DNA of 64,000 bases from Streptomyces sp. SCSIO 30461 (GTDB lineage: Bacteria; Actinomycetota; Actinomycetes; Streptomycetales; Streptomycetaceae), in contig NZ_CP146101.1 of NCBI RefSeq assembly GCF_037023745.1, positions 3,960,001 through 4,024,000 of the forward strand, given 5' to 3'. Numbering within the stretch: position 1 is the stretch's first letter; every line of letters begins with the position of its first letter. Below are positions 35,553 to 44,819 of the stretch, piece by piece. The position numbers and the translations under genes were made by a program. The notes beneath the pieces were generated by a model. The model saw nothing but the letters and a program-made list of their open reading frames with translations. It made no database searches and was not told where the DNA came from.

Positions 35553-36613
35553 CCGACGACCTGCGACCGCTGGTCCCGCTCGCCCAGCTCCTGGAGCGCC
35601 TCGCGGGCAGCTACGCCACAGCCGCCGAATGGACACGGCAGGTCGCCAGAGCCGACACCCTTGACGCCCTCCGCGTCCACGGGGTCGCAGACGATCACGC
35701 TACCGCCGTACGCCAGCTCGCCGCCGAGTGCGGCCTACTGGGCTCAGGCCGACACGCAGGGCTCGTCCCCGCCCGCCTCTCCCAGCTCCAGGTCCTCCTG
35801 GACATCCTGGACGGCCTTGACCCACCGCCCGCAGCACCACCATCCGAGCGCCCCCTGGTGTTCACCACCCCCCGAGCCGCCGCCCACCTCGTAGCGCCCC
35901 CCGTCCGACGCCTGGACCTCCTAGTCCAGGACGTCATCGCCGGAGCCAACAGCGAACTCCACATCGGCGGCCCCTTCTGGAACCGCCACGGCTGCGACCT
36001 ACTGCGGGAGGTCCTGCTGCCCGCCGTCGCCGAGCGCCAGGTCGCCGTCCACTTCTACGCCCACGACCCGAGCAGCCGGGCCCAACCCCTGAACGACCTC
36101 GTCAAAGACTGCGCGGACTACGGAAGAACGTCCTTGTACTGGTGGACCGGGGCCAACCCCGGCATCATGCACGCCAAGTTCGTGGTCGCCGACCGCGCCA
36201 CCGGCTACTTCGGCAGCGCGAACCTGTCCTCCCTCGGTCTTCAAGAGCACTTCGAGATCGGCATGGAACTGGGAAGCACCCAGGCATCCTCACTGGTGGA
36301 CCTGTGCACCCGGCTCCGCCAGGAAGGCTTCTTCGCCCAGGTCACCGAGGGGCCGGGACGCGCCCCGGACCCGCCCGTGTTCGTAGAGGCCGCCGACGGG
36401 AAACGTCGCTTCGGCCAGTTGCGATCCTGGCACACCACCAGGGACGGCCGCCGTGAAGCGGACGTGCTGTGCCGCCTCTCGGACGACGCTCCCCGGTCGG
36501 CCAGGGTCCGCGTCGATGAGAGCCGCATCCGGCTCTTTCCCGGGGTCGATTACGCCAACGTGCCGACAGACGGCGCTCGTGCGGGCGACGGCGAAACCGG
36601 ATCCACTGGGTAG
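35549..36613 (+). CDS. drmC: DISARM phospholipase-D-like protein DrmC
   Basis: The ATG at 35549 overlaps the drmB stop (ATGA). The 354-residue protein has one clear HKD motif (HAKFVVADRATGYFGSANLSSLG), with a partner half around HIGGPFWNRHGCDLL where the first motif is degenerate. PLD-family folds of this kind act as nucleases, usually as dimers. DrmC is reported as dispensable for DISARM protection in the system studied. It ends the operon, and a GC-rich hairpin follows at 36630-36673. Confidence 0.9.
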   Translation: MTDDLRPLVPLAQLLERLAGSYATAAEWTRQVARADTLDALRVHGVADDHATAVRQLAAECGLLGSGRHAGLVPARLSQLQVLLDILDGLDPPPAAPPSERPLVFTTPRAAAHLVAPPVRRLDLLVQDVIAGANSELHIGGPFWNRHGCDLLREVLLPAVAERQVAVHFYAHDPSSRAQPLNDLVKDCADYGRTSLYWWTGANPGIMHAKFVVADRATGYFGSANLSSLGLQEHFEIGMELGSTQASSLVDLCTRLRQEGFFAQVTEGPGRAPDPPVFVEAADGKRRFGQLRSWHTTRDGRREADVLCRLSDDAPRSARVRVDESRIRLFPGVDYANVPTDGARAGDGETGSTG

Positions 36614-36629
36614 TTCATGCCACGAGGCG

Positions 36630-36673
36630 AACGGCCCGCTGCCCGCCATGTTTCAGGGGCGAGCGGGGCCGTT
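36630..36673 (+). terminator. Hairpin after drmC
   Basis: AACGGCCCGCT (36630-36640) pairs with AGCGGGGCCGTT (36662-36673) with one bulge, enclosing about 21 bases. It lies just past the drmC stop and between convergent genes, so it is probably a terminator for the drm operon and possibly for tnsC. The rest of 36614-36763 shows nothing else clear. Confidence 0.5.
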
Positions 36674-36763
36674 GCGGCGTCGATCCCCTCCAGCGCGATT
36701 CGCAAGCAACTGCAGCGCTTTCGGATCGCGGTGACGGTGGCGGCGGTGGAGGCCGGCCCGGCT

Positions 36764-37921
36764 TCATGGCTGGTTTGCGGCTGGTTGCCAGGGGCCGAGC
36801 TGGGCTGTCGCTGCTTTGAGCTCTTTCTCGGTGATGTTCTCGCTGCCGCTGTGGATCGCGATGACGGCGGCAGTGGAGATGACGTAGCTGAGGGCTTTGA
36901 AGTAGCCGCCGGTGAGCTGGTGCAGTTGGGCGGCGTGCTTACTGAGGGCGTTTTCTTCGAGCCGGTACAGCCTCAAGTCGGCCTCGAAGCTAGCCAGTAC
37001 GCGCCGGAACATCTCCTGTTCCTCGGCCTTGAGGCCTAAGGGCAGGGGGTGCAGCCAGGTAACGGGCAGGAGCGCGGTGGGGGAGGGGGAGGGGGAGACT
37101 GAATCCGCCGGGCGGCCCGCCTGTGCGAGCCGTACTCGGTTCTCCGCGCTGACCCGGGTCAGGTCCTGGGCCAGGATGCGGGCCTGGTGCAGGAGGTGGC
37201 TGGCGCCGGTGCCGCAGAAGATGAGCGAGATGCCCAGCTTGTCGCGCAGGTAGTCGAAGTAGGGCAGCACGTTGGCCAGTTGCTGTGGCGAGGACCGGTC
37301 GATGTCGTCGACGAGCAGGAGACGGGTCTGCGCCGTCTCCAGGACGTAGTTGACCGACAGGGTCACATCCTGGTGCCTGCGCATCTCCAGGACTTCCGTG
37401 AGGCTCTTCGGCTCGGGGTTGAGACCCAGGTAGGAGCCGATCTCCCAGATCCAGTTCACCCTCGGCTCCGGGTCCGCGGGGGTGGTGATGTGCACCACCG
37501 GGATCGTGTTGGGCTGCCGGCCGTTCGTGGCGACTTCGATCTCCTGTTGGGTGGTGCGTCCGATCGCCCGCAGCAGGCAGGTCTTGCCAGTGCCCGCGGG
37601 CCCGTCGATGACATGGTCCATCAGGCCCTCGCGGCTCCCGCTGTTGCGGTGGACCGCCTCGACGACCGTCTTCTGCATGTGCGTCATCGCGTCGGTGGGC
37701 ACCATCCGCAGGTGCCGGTGGTAGGCGATGGCCTGTTCGTCCGTCTTCCTGTCCTCGGTGGGACTGTTGCCTGCCGCCAGGACGGGCGGGTTCACCTCCT
37801 CGTCGACGAAGTGGGTCCAGCCGGTGAGCTGGAACAGCGGCAGAGGCCGCATCGGGGTGTCCCTCAGCTGCTGGCGCAGGCGGGCTTCACGCTTATCACG
37901 CAGTTCGACGGATGCCTTCAT
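36764..37921 (-). CDS. tnsC: TnsC/TniB-type AAA ATPase of a Tn7-like transposon
   Basis: The ATG at 37921 (the GTG at 37924 is also open) gives 385 residues and follows GAGGGAG. The protein carries FVDEEVNPPV and TDEQAIAYHRHLRMVPTDAM in a TniB-like front, Walker A DGPAGTGKTCLL (106-117), Walker B RLLLVDDIDRSS, and a sensor region LIFCGTGASHLL. TnsC/TniB couples target selection by TniQ to the TnsB transposase and gives target immunity. It is the last gene of a tnsA-tnsB-tnsC operon, 107 bases after tnsB. No TniQ gene follows: the next gene is drmC on the other strand. Confidence 0.88.
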   Translation of the reverse strand: MKASVELRDKREARLRQQLRDTPMRPLPLFQLTGWTHFVDEEVNPPVLAAGNSPTEDRKTDEQAIAYHRHLRMVPTDAMTHMQKTVVEAVHRNSGSREGLMDHVIDGPAGTGKTCLLRAIGRTTQQEIEVATNGRQPNTIPVVHITTPADPEPRVNWIWEIGSYLGLNPEPKSLTEVLEMRRHQDVTLSVNYVLETAQTRLLLVDDIDRSSPQQLANVLPYFDYLRDKLGISLIFCGTGASHLLHQARILAQDLTRVSAENRVRLAQAGRPADSVSPSPSPTALLPVTWLHPLPLGLKAEEQEMFRRVLASFEADLRLYRLEENALSKHAAQLHQLTGGYFKALSYVISTAAVIAIHSGSENITEKELKAATAQLGPWQPAANQP

Positions 37922-38028
37922 CACGCTTCTCCCTCATCACGGTTCCTGCCTCCAGGCCGGAGGACGCGTCCGCCCCACACGGGGGCCGGACTGCGGCTGC
38001 GTCGTTCACGGCCCTTGCCCCAGGTCGC

Positions 38029-40386
38029 CTACACATCCCATACGTCGTTCTCGGCCTCGTCATCGTCCGGATCGGGGTCGTCGAGGAGCTCTGCGTCGAC
38101 GACCTCGTCTGCAGATGCCGGTGCTTCGGCTGTGAGGGCCTGCGGCCCGCTGCCGTCGCCGTCATCGGGGAAGAGCGCTGCGAGCGGATGCGGAGCCCGC
38201 CCGTTGTCCGAAGTCGGCCCCACGTCGTCGCTGCCCACGGGCAGCGACGACGTGGCGGGTGCAGAGGGGGGTGCCATGGGGGAGATGGGCAGTGCCGGGT
38301 AGGGCCGCAGGGTCGACAGGTCGAACTCCTCCAGACCCGCGTACGGGTCCTGGGACGGCTGCTCCGTCTCCAACTCCAGACCCTGGAAAGGCGGTTCGGC
38401 CCCGGCGCGCTTCGGTGGCGGCCTGCGACTGCGACGACGCCGGTCGCGCTGCGCCAGGGACAGGGCGATCGCCTCCTCGTCCTGCTTGCTGCCGCCGGCC
38501 GCCTGGTGCCGCTCGGCGTGCTCCTGCCACATGTCCGCGGTCCACGGGTCGTGCAGCAGGTGCCGGAGCCGGAAATCGCAGGTCACCCAGGTGTCGGCCG
38601 TGTGGTCGTACAACCACACCCGCTCGGGACGGTAGGGGTTGAAGCGGCATTCCCACTGCTTCTCCCGGCCGGGCAGCTTTGAGTCACCACGCAGGAGGAT
38701 CTCGCGGTAGTGCCCGGCGTCCTGCGCGATGGGCTGATAGGTCCGATAGTCGATCATGAAGCCGCCCTTGCCGGGGATGACCCACTGCCGCAGCAGGAAG
38801 AAGCGGTTCTGGGCGGGGGAGAGCGGCACCGCCCGGTAGCCGCTGCGGGCCACCTGGACCGCGTACATCTCGTTGGGCGACAGCACGACGCCTGGCCGGA
38901 ACGGGTCGCGCAGCCCCGCGTCGGGGGTCTGCTGGTACTCCAGCGCCACCCACTCCTGGGCCATCTGCTGGAGCTCGGCGATCGTGTACAGCGGCATGCG
39001 GTCGATGCCGCGGCCGCGTTTCTTGTGGCTGCGGCCCTGCCAGCCGTGCGTGACGTGCTGACTGAAGCGGTGCGCGAGGGTGACGAAGAAGTGCTCGGGG
39101 AGCGGCTTGTCGGTCGGGGTCTTCTTGCGCGCCGGGCGGCGGGCGATGCGCAGCCGGTCGCAGACCTCGGTGAAGTGCTCGCTCACATAGGGGCTGCCCT
39201 GGTCGTAGATGATCAGCTCGGGGCGGATGACCGGGCGGGCGGCGGTGGCCTCGGTGAACCGCTCGTCCGCCGCCCTAAGCGCCCCGAACGGCAGACTGGA
39301 GGCGGCGGCCGCACTGAGCGGGTCCCAGCCGGGCATCACCGGCCAGGGTGCGAGAGCCTGGGCCAGCATCAGGGTCAAGTCGATCGCCCGGGTCGCCTGG
39401 CCCGCCTGCCCGCTCTCGGCGTCCCGGGGACGGCTGGGCGTGATCATCAGCGCGCACGCGCTGTGGTTGGCCACATCGATGAGCGTGGTCAGCTCCGTGG
39501 CGGTGGGCCGGCCGTCGTTGCCGCGGGCCAGAATTCGCAGCGGCGTGGTGTCTGCCTGGGTCACCTGTCCCGGCCGCAGCACGACCTCGCGCCCGCCATG
39601 GGGCAGCGGCGGGGTGGAGGCCAGAGCGGCCCGGGCCCGTGTCGGCTGGCCCAGGGCATCGGCCAGGCCGGACTCCTTCATCCGCAGGTAGAAGGTGGAA
39701 CGGGAGGGCAGCAGAGCCGCCACGGCAGCCGAGCCGAGTTCCTCGGCGTACCGCGAGTGCAGCAGGTCCTCGACTTCCTCGCGGATCACGTCGATGGTCA
39801 CGTCCGACGCGTGTGCGCGCCGGGCCACCACCTCCTGCATGGCGGTCAGACACCGCGGGTCGGTGAAGCCCCCCGGCCGTTTGTCCCGCGGCCCGGGCAG
39901 CAGGACGACCGGGTTCTCCCCGGCCGCTTTCCACTTGCGCCGCTTGTCGGCGAGGGTGTGGGGGGAGCAGCGGACGCCGTCGGCGGCCAGCCGCGCCGAC
40001 ATTGCGGCGCACCGCTGGGCCAGCGTCGTGCCCGGCCCGAATCCCCGCGCATGCTCACTCCTGCCCGGCGCCAGACCGGTGTCGATCTCCACCATGCGCG
40101 CCTGCCACAGCGCGGCCTCCTCCTCCCGGCCCTCCTGCCGCCCCCACCCGCCAAGGGCCGCACCGTCCGCGGCCGGTGCCCCACTGCCGCTGACGACGGC
40201 GAAGTCCTCCGCGCCCACCAGCCACCGGTACGACACCGCCCGGGGCACCTCCTGGCCGCCGTCCTGCGGCATCAGCGTGACCTGCGCCCCCTGCCACGCC
40301 ACTACCTCCCACTCGCGCCCCTGCCAGCGCACCCCCGCTCCGATGGACAGCGACCCCGCAAGCCGACCCTCACCCGATCCCGCCAT
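38029..40386 (-). CDS. tnsB: TnsB/TniA-type DDE transposase
   Basis: The ATG at 40386 follows AGGACCGGAAGGGGG and gives 785 residues. N-terminal DNA-binding helices (TLADKRRKWKAAGE) precede an integrase core with Asp 279 (TQADTTPLRI), Asp 395 (IIYDQGSPY) and Glu 431 (LPEHFFVTLAHRF), then a Mu-transposase-like beta barrel (YDHTADTWVTCDF). It is the subunit that binds the transposon ends and joins the 3' strands to target DNA. The last 150 residues are acidic and low in complexity, like the TnsC-contacting tail of TnsB. The reading is complete. Confidence 0.9.
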   Translation of the reverse strand: MAGSGEGRLAGSLSIGAGVRWQGREWEVVAWQGAQVTLMPQDGGQEVPRAVSYRWLVGAEDFAVVSGSGAPAADGAALGGWGRQEGREEEAALWQARMVEIDTGLAPGRSEHARGFGPGTTLAQRCAAMSARLAADGVRCSPHTLADKRRKWKAAGENPVVLLPGPRDKRPGGFTDPRCLTAMQEVVARRAHASDVTIDVIREEVEDLLHSRYAEELGSAAVAALLPSRSTFYLRMKESGLADALGQPTRARAALASTPPLPHGGREVVLRPGQVTQADTTPLRILARGNDGRPTATELTTLIDVANHSACALMITPSRPRDAESGQAGQATRAIDLTLMLAQALAPWPVMPGWDPLSAAAASSLPFGALRAADERFTEATAARPVIRPELIIYDQGSPYVSEHFTEVCDRLRIARRPARKKTPTDKPLPEHFFVTLAHRFSQHVTHGWQGRSHKKRGRGIDRMPLYTIAELQQMAQEWVALEYQQTPDAGLRDPFRPGVVLSPNEMYAVQVARSGYRAVPLSPAQNRFFLLRQWVIPGKGGFMIDYRTYQPIAQDAGHYREILLRGDSKLPGREKQWECRFNPYRPERVWLYDHTADTWVTCDFRLRHLLHDPWTADMWQEHAERHQAAGGSKQDEEAIALSLAQRDRRRRSRRPPPKRAGAEPPFQGLELETEQPSQDPYAGLEEFDLSTLRPYPALPISPMAPPSAPATSSLPVGSDDVGPTSDNGRAPHPLAALFPDDGDGSGPQALTAEAPASADEVVDAELLDDPDPDDDEAENDVWDV

Positions 40387-40404
40387 GCGCCCCCTTCCGG
40401 TCCT

Positions 40405-41199
40405 TCAGGCCGTCCAGGCCACGGCGTCGGGCAACAGCGGCCGCGCGATATCGAACAGCAGCCGCCGCTGCCACAGCATCCGGTATGCGAGGTCCAGACC
40501 CGTCAGCTTGTCCAGCCCGCTCGCCGCCACCCCCGCCCGCAGCCCCGTCGGCTCCCTGAACGCCTCCAGCAACGCCCGCCCCTGGCCTTCCTCGTCGTCT
40601 ACGGGGAACCGGTAGCCGGCCAGCCACCCCAGATTGCGTCCATGTAGCCCCGACGGCTCGCGCACCTGCCGCACCCGCCACCCGGCCGCCTGGGCCACCT
40701 CCTCAAGCACCTGAAGCCTTGCCACGGGCAGGCTTTCCTGACCGGACGGCTTCAGCACCAGCACCTCACGCACGCCGTCGGCCGTGCGCGCCAGGAAATC
40801 CGGGCGCCACCGGCGAAGACGACCCCCCGCCCGCCACCGCAGTTCCACCGGTCCGGCACTGAACGCCGCCCAGGCCGACTCGAAGTCCAGCTCCACCGCG
40901 AGCCGCCACTGCCGCAGACTTCCGCACACCACGGTCTGCTCTCGGGTCGCCACCGGCCAGTAGGTGATGATGCCCTTGCGGCCCCGGTAGGGCACCGGCT
41001 CGCTCACCGGCCCGAACTCCTCCAGAGCCACTCCCCGAAGCCCGGACGCACCGCACGAGTGCACCGGCCCGTACGGCTCGCGGTACAGAGCCACGACACC
41101 CTGCCCGGTTCCTGGTACCGCCTCGCTGTCCAGAAGGTCGCAGGCGCGCACCGTTCTCACCCCGGCCACCTCTTGTCGCGCCGCAGCACGGTCTCGCAC
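40405..41199 (-). CDS. tnsA: TnsA-like heteromeric transposase endonuclease
   Basis: The protein has 264 residues from the GTG 41199. A later GTG at 41160 (VRTVRACDLLDSEA) is an equally plausible start. It shows RWRPDFLARTADGVREVLVLKPSG, with Asp 134 and Lys 150 in the spacing of a PD-(D/E)XK core, the TnsA catalytic fold, and a C-terminal helical part for binding TnsC. TnsA cuts the 5' strands so that the element moves by cut-and-paste. The usual residue two before the lysine, often Gln or Glu, is Val here, which could weaken cleavage. It starts the tnsABC operon. Confidence 0.8.
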   Translation of the reverse strand: MRDRAAARQEVAGVRTVRACDLLDSEAVPGTGQGVVALYREPYGPVHSCGASGLRGVALEEFGPVSEPVPYRGRKGIITYWPVATREQTVVCGSLRQWRLAVELDFESAWAAFSAGPVELRWRAGGRLRRWRPDFLARTADGVREVLVLKPSGQESLPVARLQVLEEVAQAAGWRVRQVREPSGLHGRNLGWLAGYRFPVDDEEGQGRALLEAFREPTGLRAGVAASGLDKLTGLDLAYRMLWQRRLLFDIARPLLPDAVAWTA

Positions 41200-41715
41200 T
41201 CCTGCCCGGCCGCCAGTCCCAGTTCCTGACCGGGTGCCAGCCGACGCCCGAATCCGCCTGCCGCCGTCGGCCTCCGTACCGGCAGCGGCCGACGAGAGCC
41301 GGATCGCCAGTCTTCCGCCACCTGTTCACCCATCCCTGGCCCCTTCGGGGCGATGACCGCTGCCGCAGCAGCCCGGCATCCCATGCTGTGCTGCTTCCGC
41401 GCTACGAGAACTTCACCGCCCGCTGGATCCACCTGAAAGGGTGAACAAGCTGGCGATAAGGCAGGACGTCGGGTACTGGCCGCCCGCGTCCTGCGTGCCG
41501 GTCTGGCCGTTGAACTCGCTTGCCAGGAAGCCGGCTTCGCTCTCCAAGAGGTCTCCTGCGCTGATCGCTCCGGGGGAAAGAGCGAAGAAGCCCCTTGCGA
41601 ACGAAAGCACCTGCGGTTCCGGTCCAGGGCGTGTTGCCTGGTGTGACTGAGAAGGCAGGTGTATGCAGGCAGGCAGCCTGGTTCACGCGGTCCAGGCGGG
41701 TCGGGGGGTGAACCG
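41200..41715. other. Divergent intergenic region upstream of tnsA and the sigma-like gene
   Basis: These 516 bases hold no gene I can support. Open frames on both strands have poor codon bias. It must contain the promoters for both flanking genes and could contain a transposon end, but I found no TGT-type terminus or clear repeated TnsB-binding sites. A short palindrome, GAAGCCGGCTTC, lies near 41530. Confidence 0.4.
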
Positions 41716-42681
41716 GTGACGGGTGGAGCGTACGAAGAGCTGTCGCAGACGGGCGAGCCCGGGCCGAAGACGCTGGAACTGCTGCTGCGCATGGTCCACC
41801 AGGTGCGCCGTGCGTCGGGGTTTCCCCCGCCCGAGGGATACACGCAGTGGAGCGACGACGCGGTCTACGACGTGATCACGGCCATGTTGACCCGCGAGGG
41901 CTCAGGCCAGAAGTTCGTCACCGCCTGCTTCGCGCTGGCCATCAGCGATGCCACGCTGGAGCGGCTGTTCCTCGCGTCGATCAAGAACTTCCTGATCGAT
42001 GAGGCGAAGAAGACCCCGCGGGGCAAACTGCGCCGCCGCATCGCCCGGCTGATGAGCGAGGACACGTCCTTCCGCCGCAGGCCGGGCTCCCCGCCGAGGT
42101 GGGCACTGAGCGGCCTGCCCGAGGACGCGGTGTGGCAGGGCGACCTCGACGATCTCATCGCCGAGGCCACACGCGTGGACGGTGTCGGGATCACCCGCTG
42201 GAATCACTCCGGGCCCACACCCCGCAAAACGGTCCAAGCCCTCATGACCGTTCTCACGCGGGTCCTTGGACACGCTCAGGGGGCGGTGCGGGAGGAAGAC
42301 CTCGCCAAGGTCCTCGAGTCACGGTTCGAGCTGTTGGCCCCGGCCCGCTTCACCACGCTCTTCGCCGACGACGGGACGCTCGTCGATCCGGCCGAAACCG
42401 GCACGGCGGCGGCCCCTGCCGACTCCACGGGCGTCAGCGGCAACGCCGAAGACATCTGGCAGCGGCTGACGGCCAACGAGCGCCTGCTGCTGCCCTACCT
42501 GGACGAAGACGTCCATCATGCCGCGCAGCTGCTGGAGATCGGACAGGCCCAGGCCGGGGCTGTTCTGGCAGGGCTGAAGACAACGCTCCGCCTTGCCCTG
42601 TCCGAGGACAGTGACCGGGAAGCAGTCATGCGAGCACTGCTACGACGCTGTGAGGATCCGCCCCCTGAGCCGCCCCTGTGA
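41716..42681 (+). CDS. Sigma-70-like hypothetical protein
   Basis: The GTG at 41716 gives about 321 residues, behind a GGGGGG tract. The N-terminal half resembles a sigma-factor region-2 helix bundle (DDAVYDVITAMLTREG, KNFLIDEAKKTPRGKLRRRIARLM). The C-terminal part (IWQRLTANERLLLPYLDEDVHHAAQLLEIGQAQAGAVLAGLKTTLR) resembles sigma region 4 with an HTH. Whether it binds RNA polymerase is inference. It lies divergently from tnsABC and 67 bases ahead of an XRE-type gene, so the pair probably forms one transcript. Confidence 0.6.
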   Translation: MTGGAYEELSQTGEPGPKTLELLLRMVHQVRRASGFPPPEGYTQWSDDAVYDVITAMLTREGSGQKFVTACFALAISDATLERLFLASIKNFLIDEAKKTPRGKLRRRIARLMSEDTSFRRRPGSPPRWALSGLPEDAVWQGDLDDLIAEATRVDGVGITRWNHSGPTPRKTVQALMTVLTRVLGHAQGAVREEDLAKVLESRFELLAPARFTTLFADDGTLVDPAETGTAAAPADSTGVSGNAEDIWQRLTANERLLLPYLDEDVHHAAQLLEIGQAQAGAVLAGLKTTLRLALSEDSDREAVMRALLRRCEDPPPEPPL

Positions 42682-42748
42682 CGTCGTCCGTATCCAGTGA
42701 GAAGAGAATGCGCAGATGGACCACAGCCGAGGAGAGGGGGGAGACACG

Positions 42749-43654
42749 ATGAACCCTGCCCAGAGCAGCGCCTACGAGCGGCTGGTAGCTGCTGCGGCGG
42801 GACTGAAAGTGCCCGACGCCGTCCGAGAGGTCGCCACTGCGCCCCCTCGAGATCCTGAGCCCAGCCAGATCTGGAGAGCGGTCTGGGAAGACACCATCCA
42901 ACTGCAGGTGATCACAGCAGTCGCAGACGACACGGTGCAGGCTGTTCCGGTCTCCTTCGAACGCTACGCCGACACGGACACGCTGCTGCTGCCCGCTGGC
43001 GCCTCCACACTGGAGCAGCCGCTGGCCCTGTGGTGGGGACTGCAACTGCCCCTGCCCTGGTACGTGCTGGACCGTCAGGTCAGCCAGTTGACCGTGCCGC
43101 TGCCCGCCTCCACGGGCCCGGCACTCCCGCACGAAGTGCCGCCGGGCGCGACATGGGGGAGCACCGCGCCGCACCCCACGGCCGCGGCGGCGGAGTACCG
43201 GGGCGTCCTGGCCGACAGCCTCGCCGAACTGAGCGCTGCGCAGTGGGTGCCACAGGGATCGGGAGCCCTGCCCGAACTGCTGCAGCGGCGGGGCATCACC
43301 ATCAAACAGCTGGCCTCACAACTGAATCTGCAGCCCCCCCACGCCCTGGAGGTGTGGCGGGGACAGGCCCCCCTCACACCCGAGCAGGCAGAAGACCTCG
43401 CCACAGCGCTCGGCCTCGGCGCCGACAAAGTCCTGGCGGCCAATCCGGCCCTGCCCGCCCCCGTGATCCACGAGCTCAGCCGCCCCTCGCGCCGCCCCCA
43501 GGTACGCGCCCTCGCCACCCGCACCGCGACGAGCGAACCCGACGCCCGCCGCCGTGCCGCCTTCGGCATCTACGCCCTGGCGGCACGCCAGGAAGGCAGC
43601 ACCACCGACTGGAGTGCGAGAACGGACCGCTACTTCGAACTCCATCTGCACTAG
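42749..43654 (+). CDS. XRE-like regulator paired with an ImmA/IrrE peptidase
   Basis: The ATG at 42749 is preferred over an in-frame ATG at 42716 because GGAGAGGGGGGAG lies directly before it. The 301-residue protein has an unrecognised front and a helix-turn-helix in the last third (LPELLQRRGITIKQLASQLNLQPPHALEVWRGQ). Its stop TAG is part of the CTAG at which two IS630-family elements have inserted. Without them the ImmA/IrrE gene would begin 11 bases after this stop. Such XRE proteins are typically repressors cleaved by their partner peptidase. Its own coding sequence is intact. Confidence 0.7.
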   Translation: MNPAQSSAYERLVAAAAGLKVPDAVREVATAPPRDPEPSQIWRAVWEDTIQLQVITAVADDTVQAVPVSFERYADTDTLLLPAGASTLEQPLALWWGLQLPLPWYVLDRQVSQLTVPLPASTGPALPHEVPPGATWGSTAPHPTAAAAEYRGVLADSLAELSAAQWVPQGSGALPELLQRRGITIKQLASQLNLQPPHALEVWRGQAPLTPEQAEDLATALGLGADKVLAANPALPAPVIHELSRPSRRPQVRALATRTATSEPDARRRAAFGIYALAARQEGSTTDWSARTDRYFELHLH

Positions 43655-43668
43655 TAGATTGTCGCGGC

Positions 43669-44819
43669 TTAGTTTTGCTGTGTGGTTGGGTAGAGGTGGC
43701 GTAGTTTCACGCGTGCGTCGTCGGTGGTGAAGTGCCAGTCGACTTGGCGCTGGTTGCTGTTGGTGTGCTGCTGCCAGGCGGCGAGTTCGGTGTTGAGCAC
43801 GGTGAGGTCGTCGATGCGGCGGTCCAGGCACTGGCGGGTGAGCGCGGAGAGCTCGATCTCGGCGATGTTGAGCCAGGACCCGTGTTTGGGGGTGTGGTGG
43901 ATTTCCAGGCGCTGGGCCAGCGCGAAGGCTTTCCCCGGGTCGAACGCCTCGTAGAGCGAGGCGGTGGTGTGGGTGTTGAGGTTGTCCATCACCAGCACGA
44001 CCGTGGCGGCGTCGGGATAGTCCACGGTCAGCAGGTGTTCGACCTGGTGCGCCCAGTCGACCTTGGTCCGGCGGGGCTGGGCATCCACGCGTCGCCATCC
44101 GCGCAGCGGTTCAACCCAGCAGAAGATCGAGCAGGTCCCCGAGCGGACGTACTCGTTGTCCTCGCGGCGGTCACGGCCGGGCCGCGGGGGAAGCGGATCG
44201 CGGACGTGGCCGAGCAGCTGGTACGGCTTCTCGTCCATGCACACCACCGGACGCGCCGGGTCATAGGGCCGGGCATAGACGGCCAGCACGTCTTCCATCC
44301 GGGCCGCGAACTGCGCGTTCGCTCGTGGCGGGATGGTCCAGCACTTCTTCAGGTGAGGACGCAGTTCCGTTTTTTTAAAACCCGGCCGATCGTGGAGTGG
44401 TCCAGGTTCGGGATGTCCTCGATCAGCGCCACGTGCCTCTCCAGCAGGCGCAGCGACCACCGGGCATGGCCCTTGGGCGGTGTCGAGCAGGCCAGCGCGA
44501 TCAGCCTCGCCTCGACCTCACCGGTCACCGGGGAGGGCACCGGGGGGCAGGCGCGTTCCTTCCGGCCGACCGTGGCCCACACATCGCCGCCGGTCTCCGC
44601 GTACCGCTTCGAGACCAGCCGGACCGACTCGCACGACACCCCGACCCGGTCCGCGATCACCGCCCGCGGATCGACCTCGCCGACCGACGTATCCAGCGCG
44701 AGCAACACCCGCGCCCGTCTGATCATCGACGCGCTGCGGACTCCCGTCGTGGTCACCCGCACCAACGCCTGACGATCCTCAGCACTCAAGGCAACCGGAT
44801 ACTTCTTTTGTGACGACAT
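43669..44819 (-). CDS. IS630-family transposase made by -1 frameshifting
   Basis: OrfA starts at the ATG 44819 and ends at 44349. It holds helix-turn-helix segments ([20 protein letters not shown]). OrfB, in the -1 frame and ending at 43669, holds the DDE residues in [19 protein letters not shown] and SWLNIAEIE. At 44376-44370 an A AAA AAA tract, in the OrfA phase that allows -1 slippage, lies just before the OrfA stop. It would join VLKK to [11 protein letters not shown], giving one protein of about 380 residues. This is the known expression mode of many IS630 elements. Both frames look undamaged. Confidence 0.85.
44370..44376 (-). other. Slippery A7 tract for programmed -1 frameshift
   Basis: Seven A residues on the coding (minus) strand, read TTA AAA AAA CGG in OrfA, lie 22-28 bases before the OrfA stop inside the OrfA/OrfB overlap. 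The phase matches the A AAA AAA slippery heptamer. Confidence 0.75.

Noticed and set aside
41402..41686. 94-codon minus-strand frame upstream of tnsA
   Set aside because: Poor codon bias and no recognisable text. It is more likely part of the divergent promoter region.
36614..41715. Defined left and right ends of the Tn7-like element
   Set aside because: I searched the intergenic regions around tnsABC and near 58.2 kb for TGT-type termini and repeated binding sites and found none I would defend by eye.
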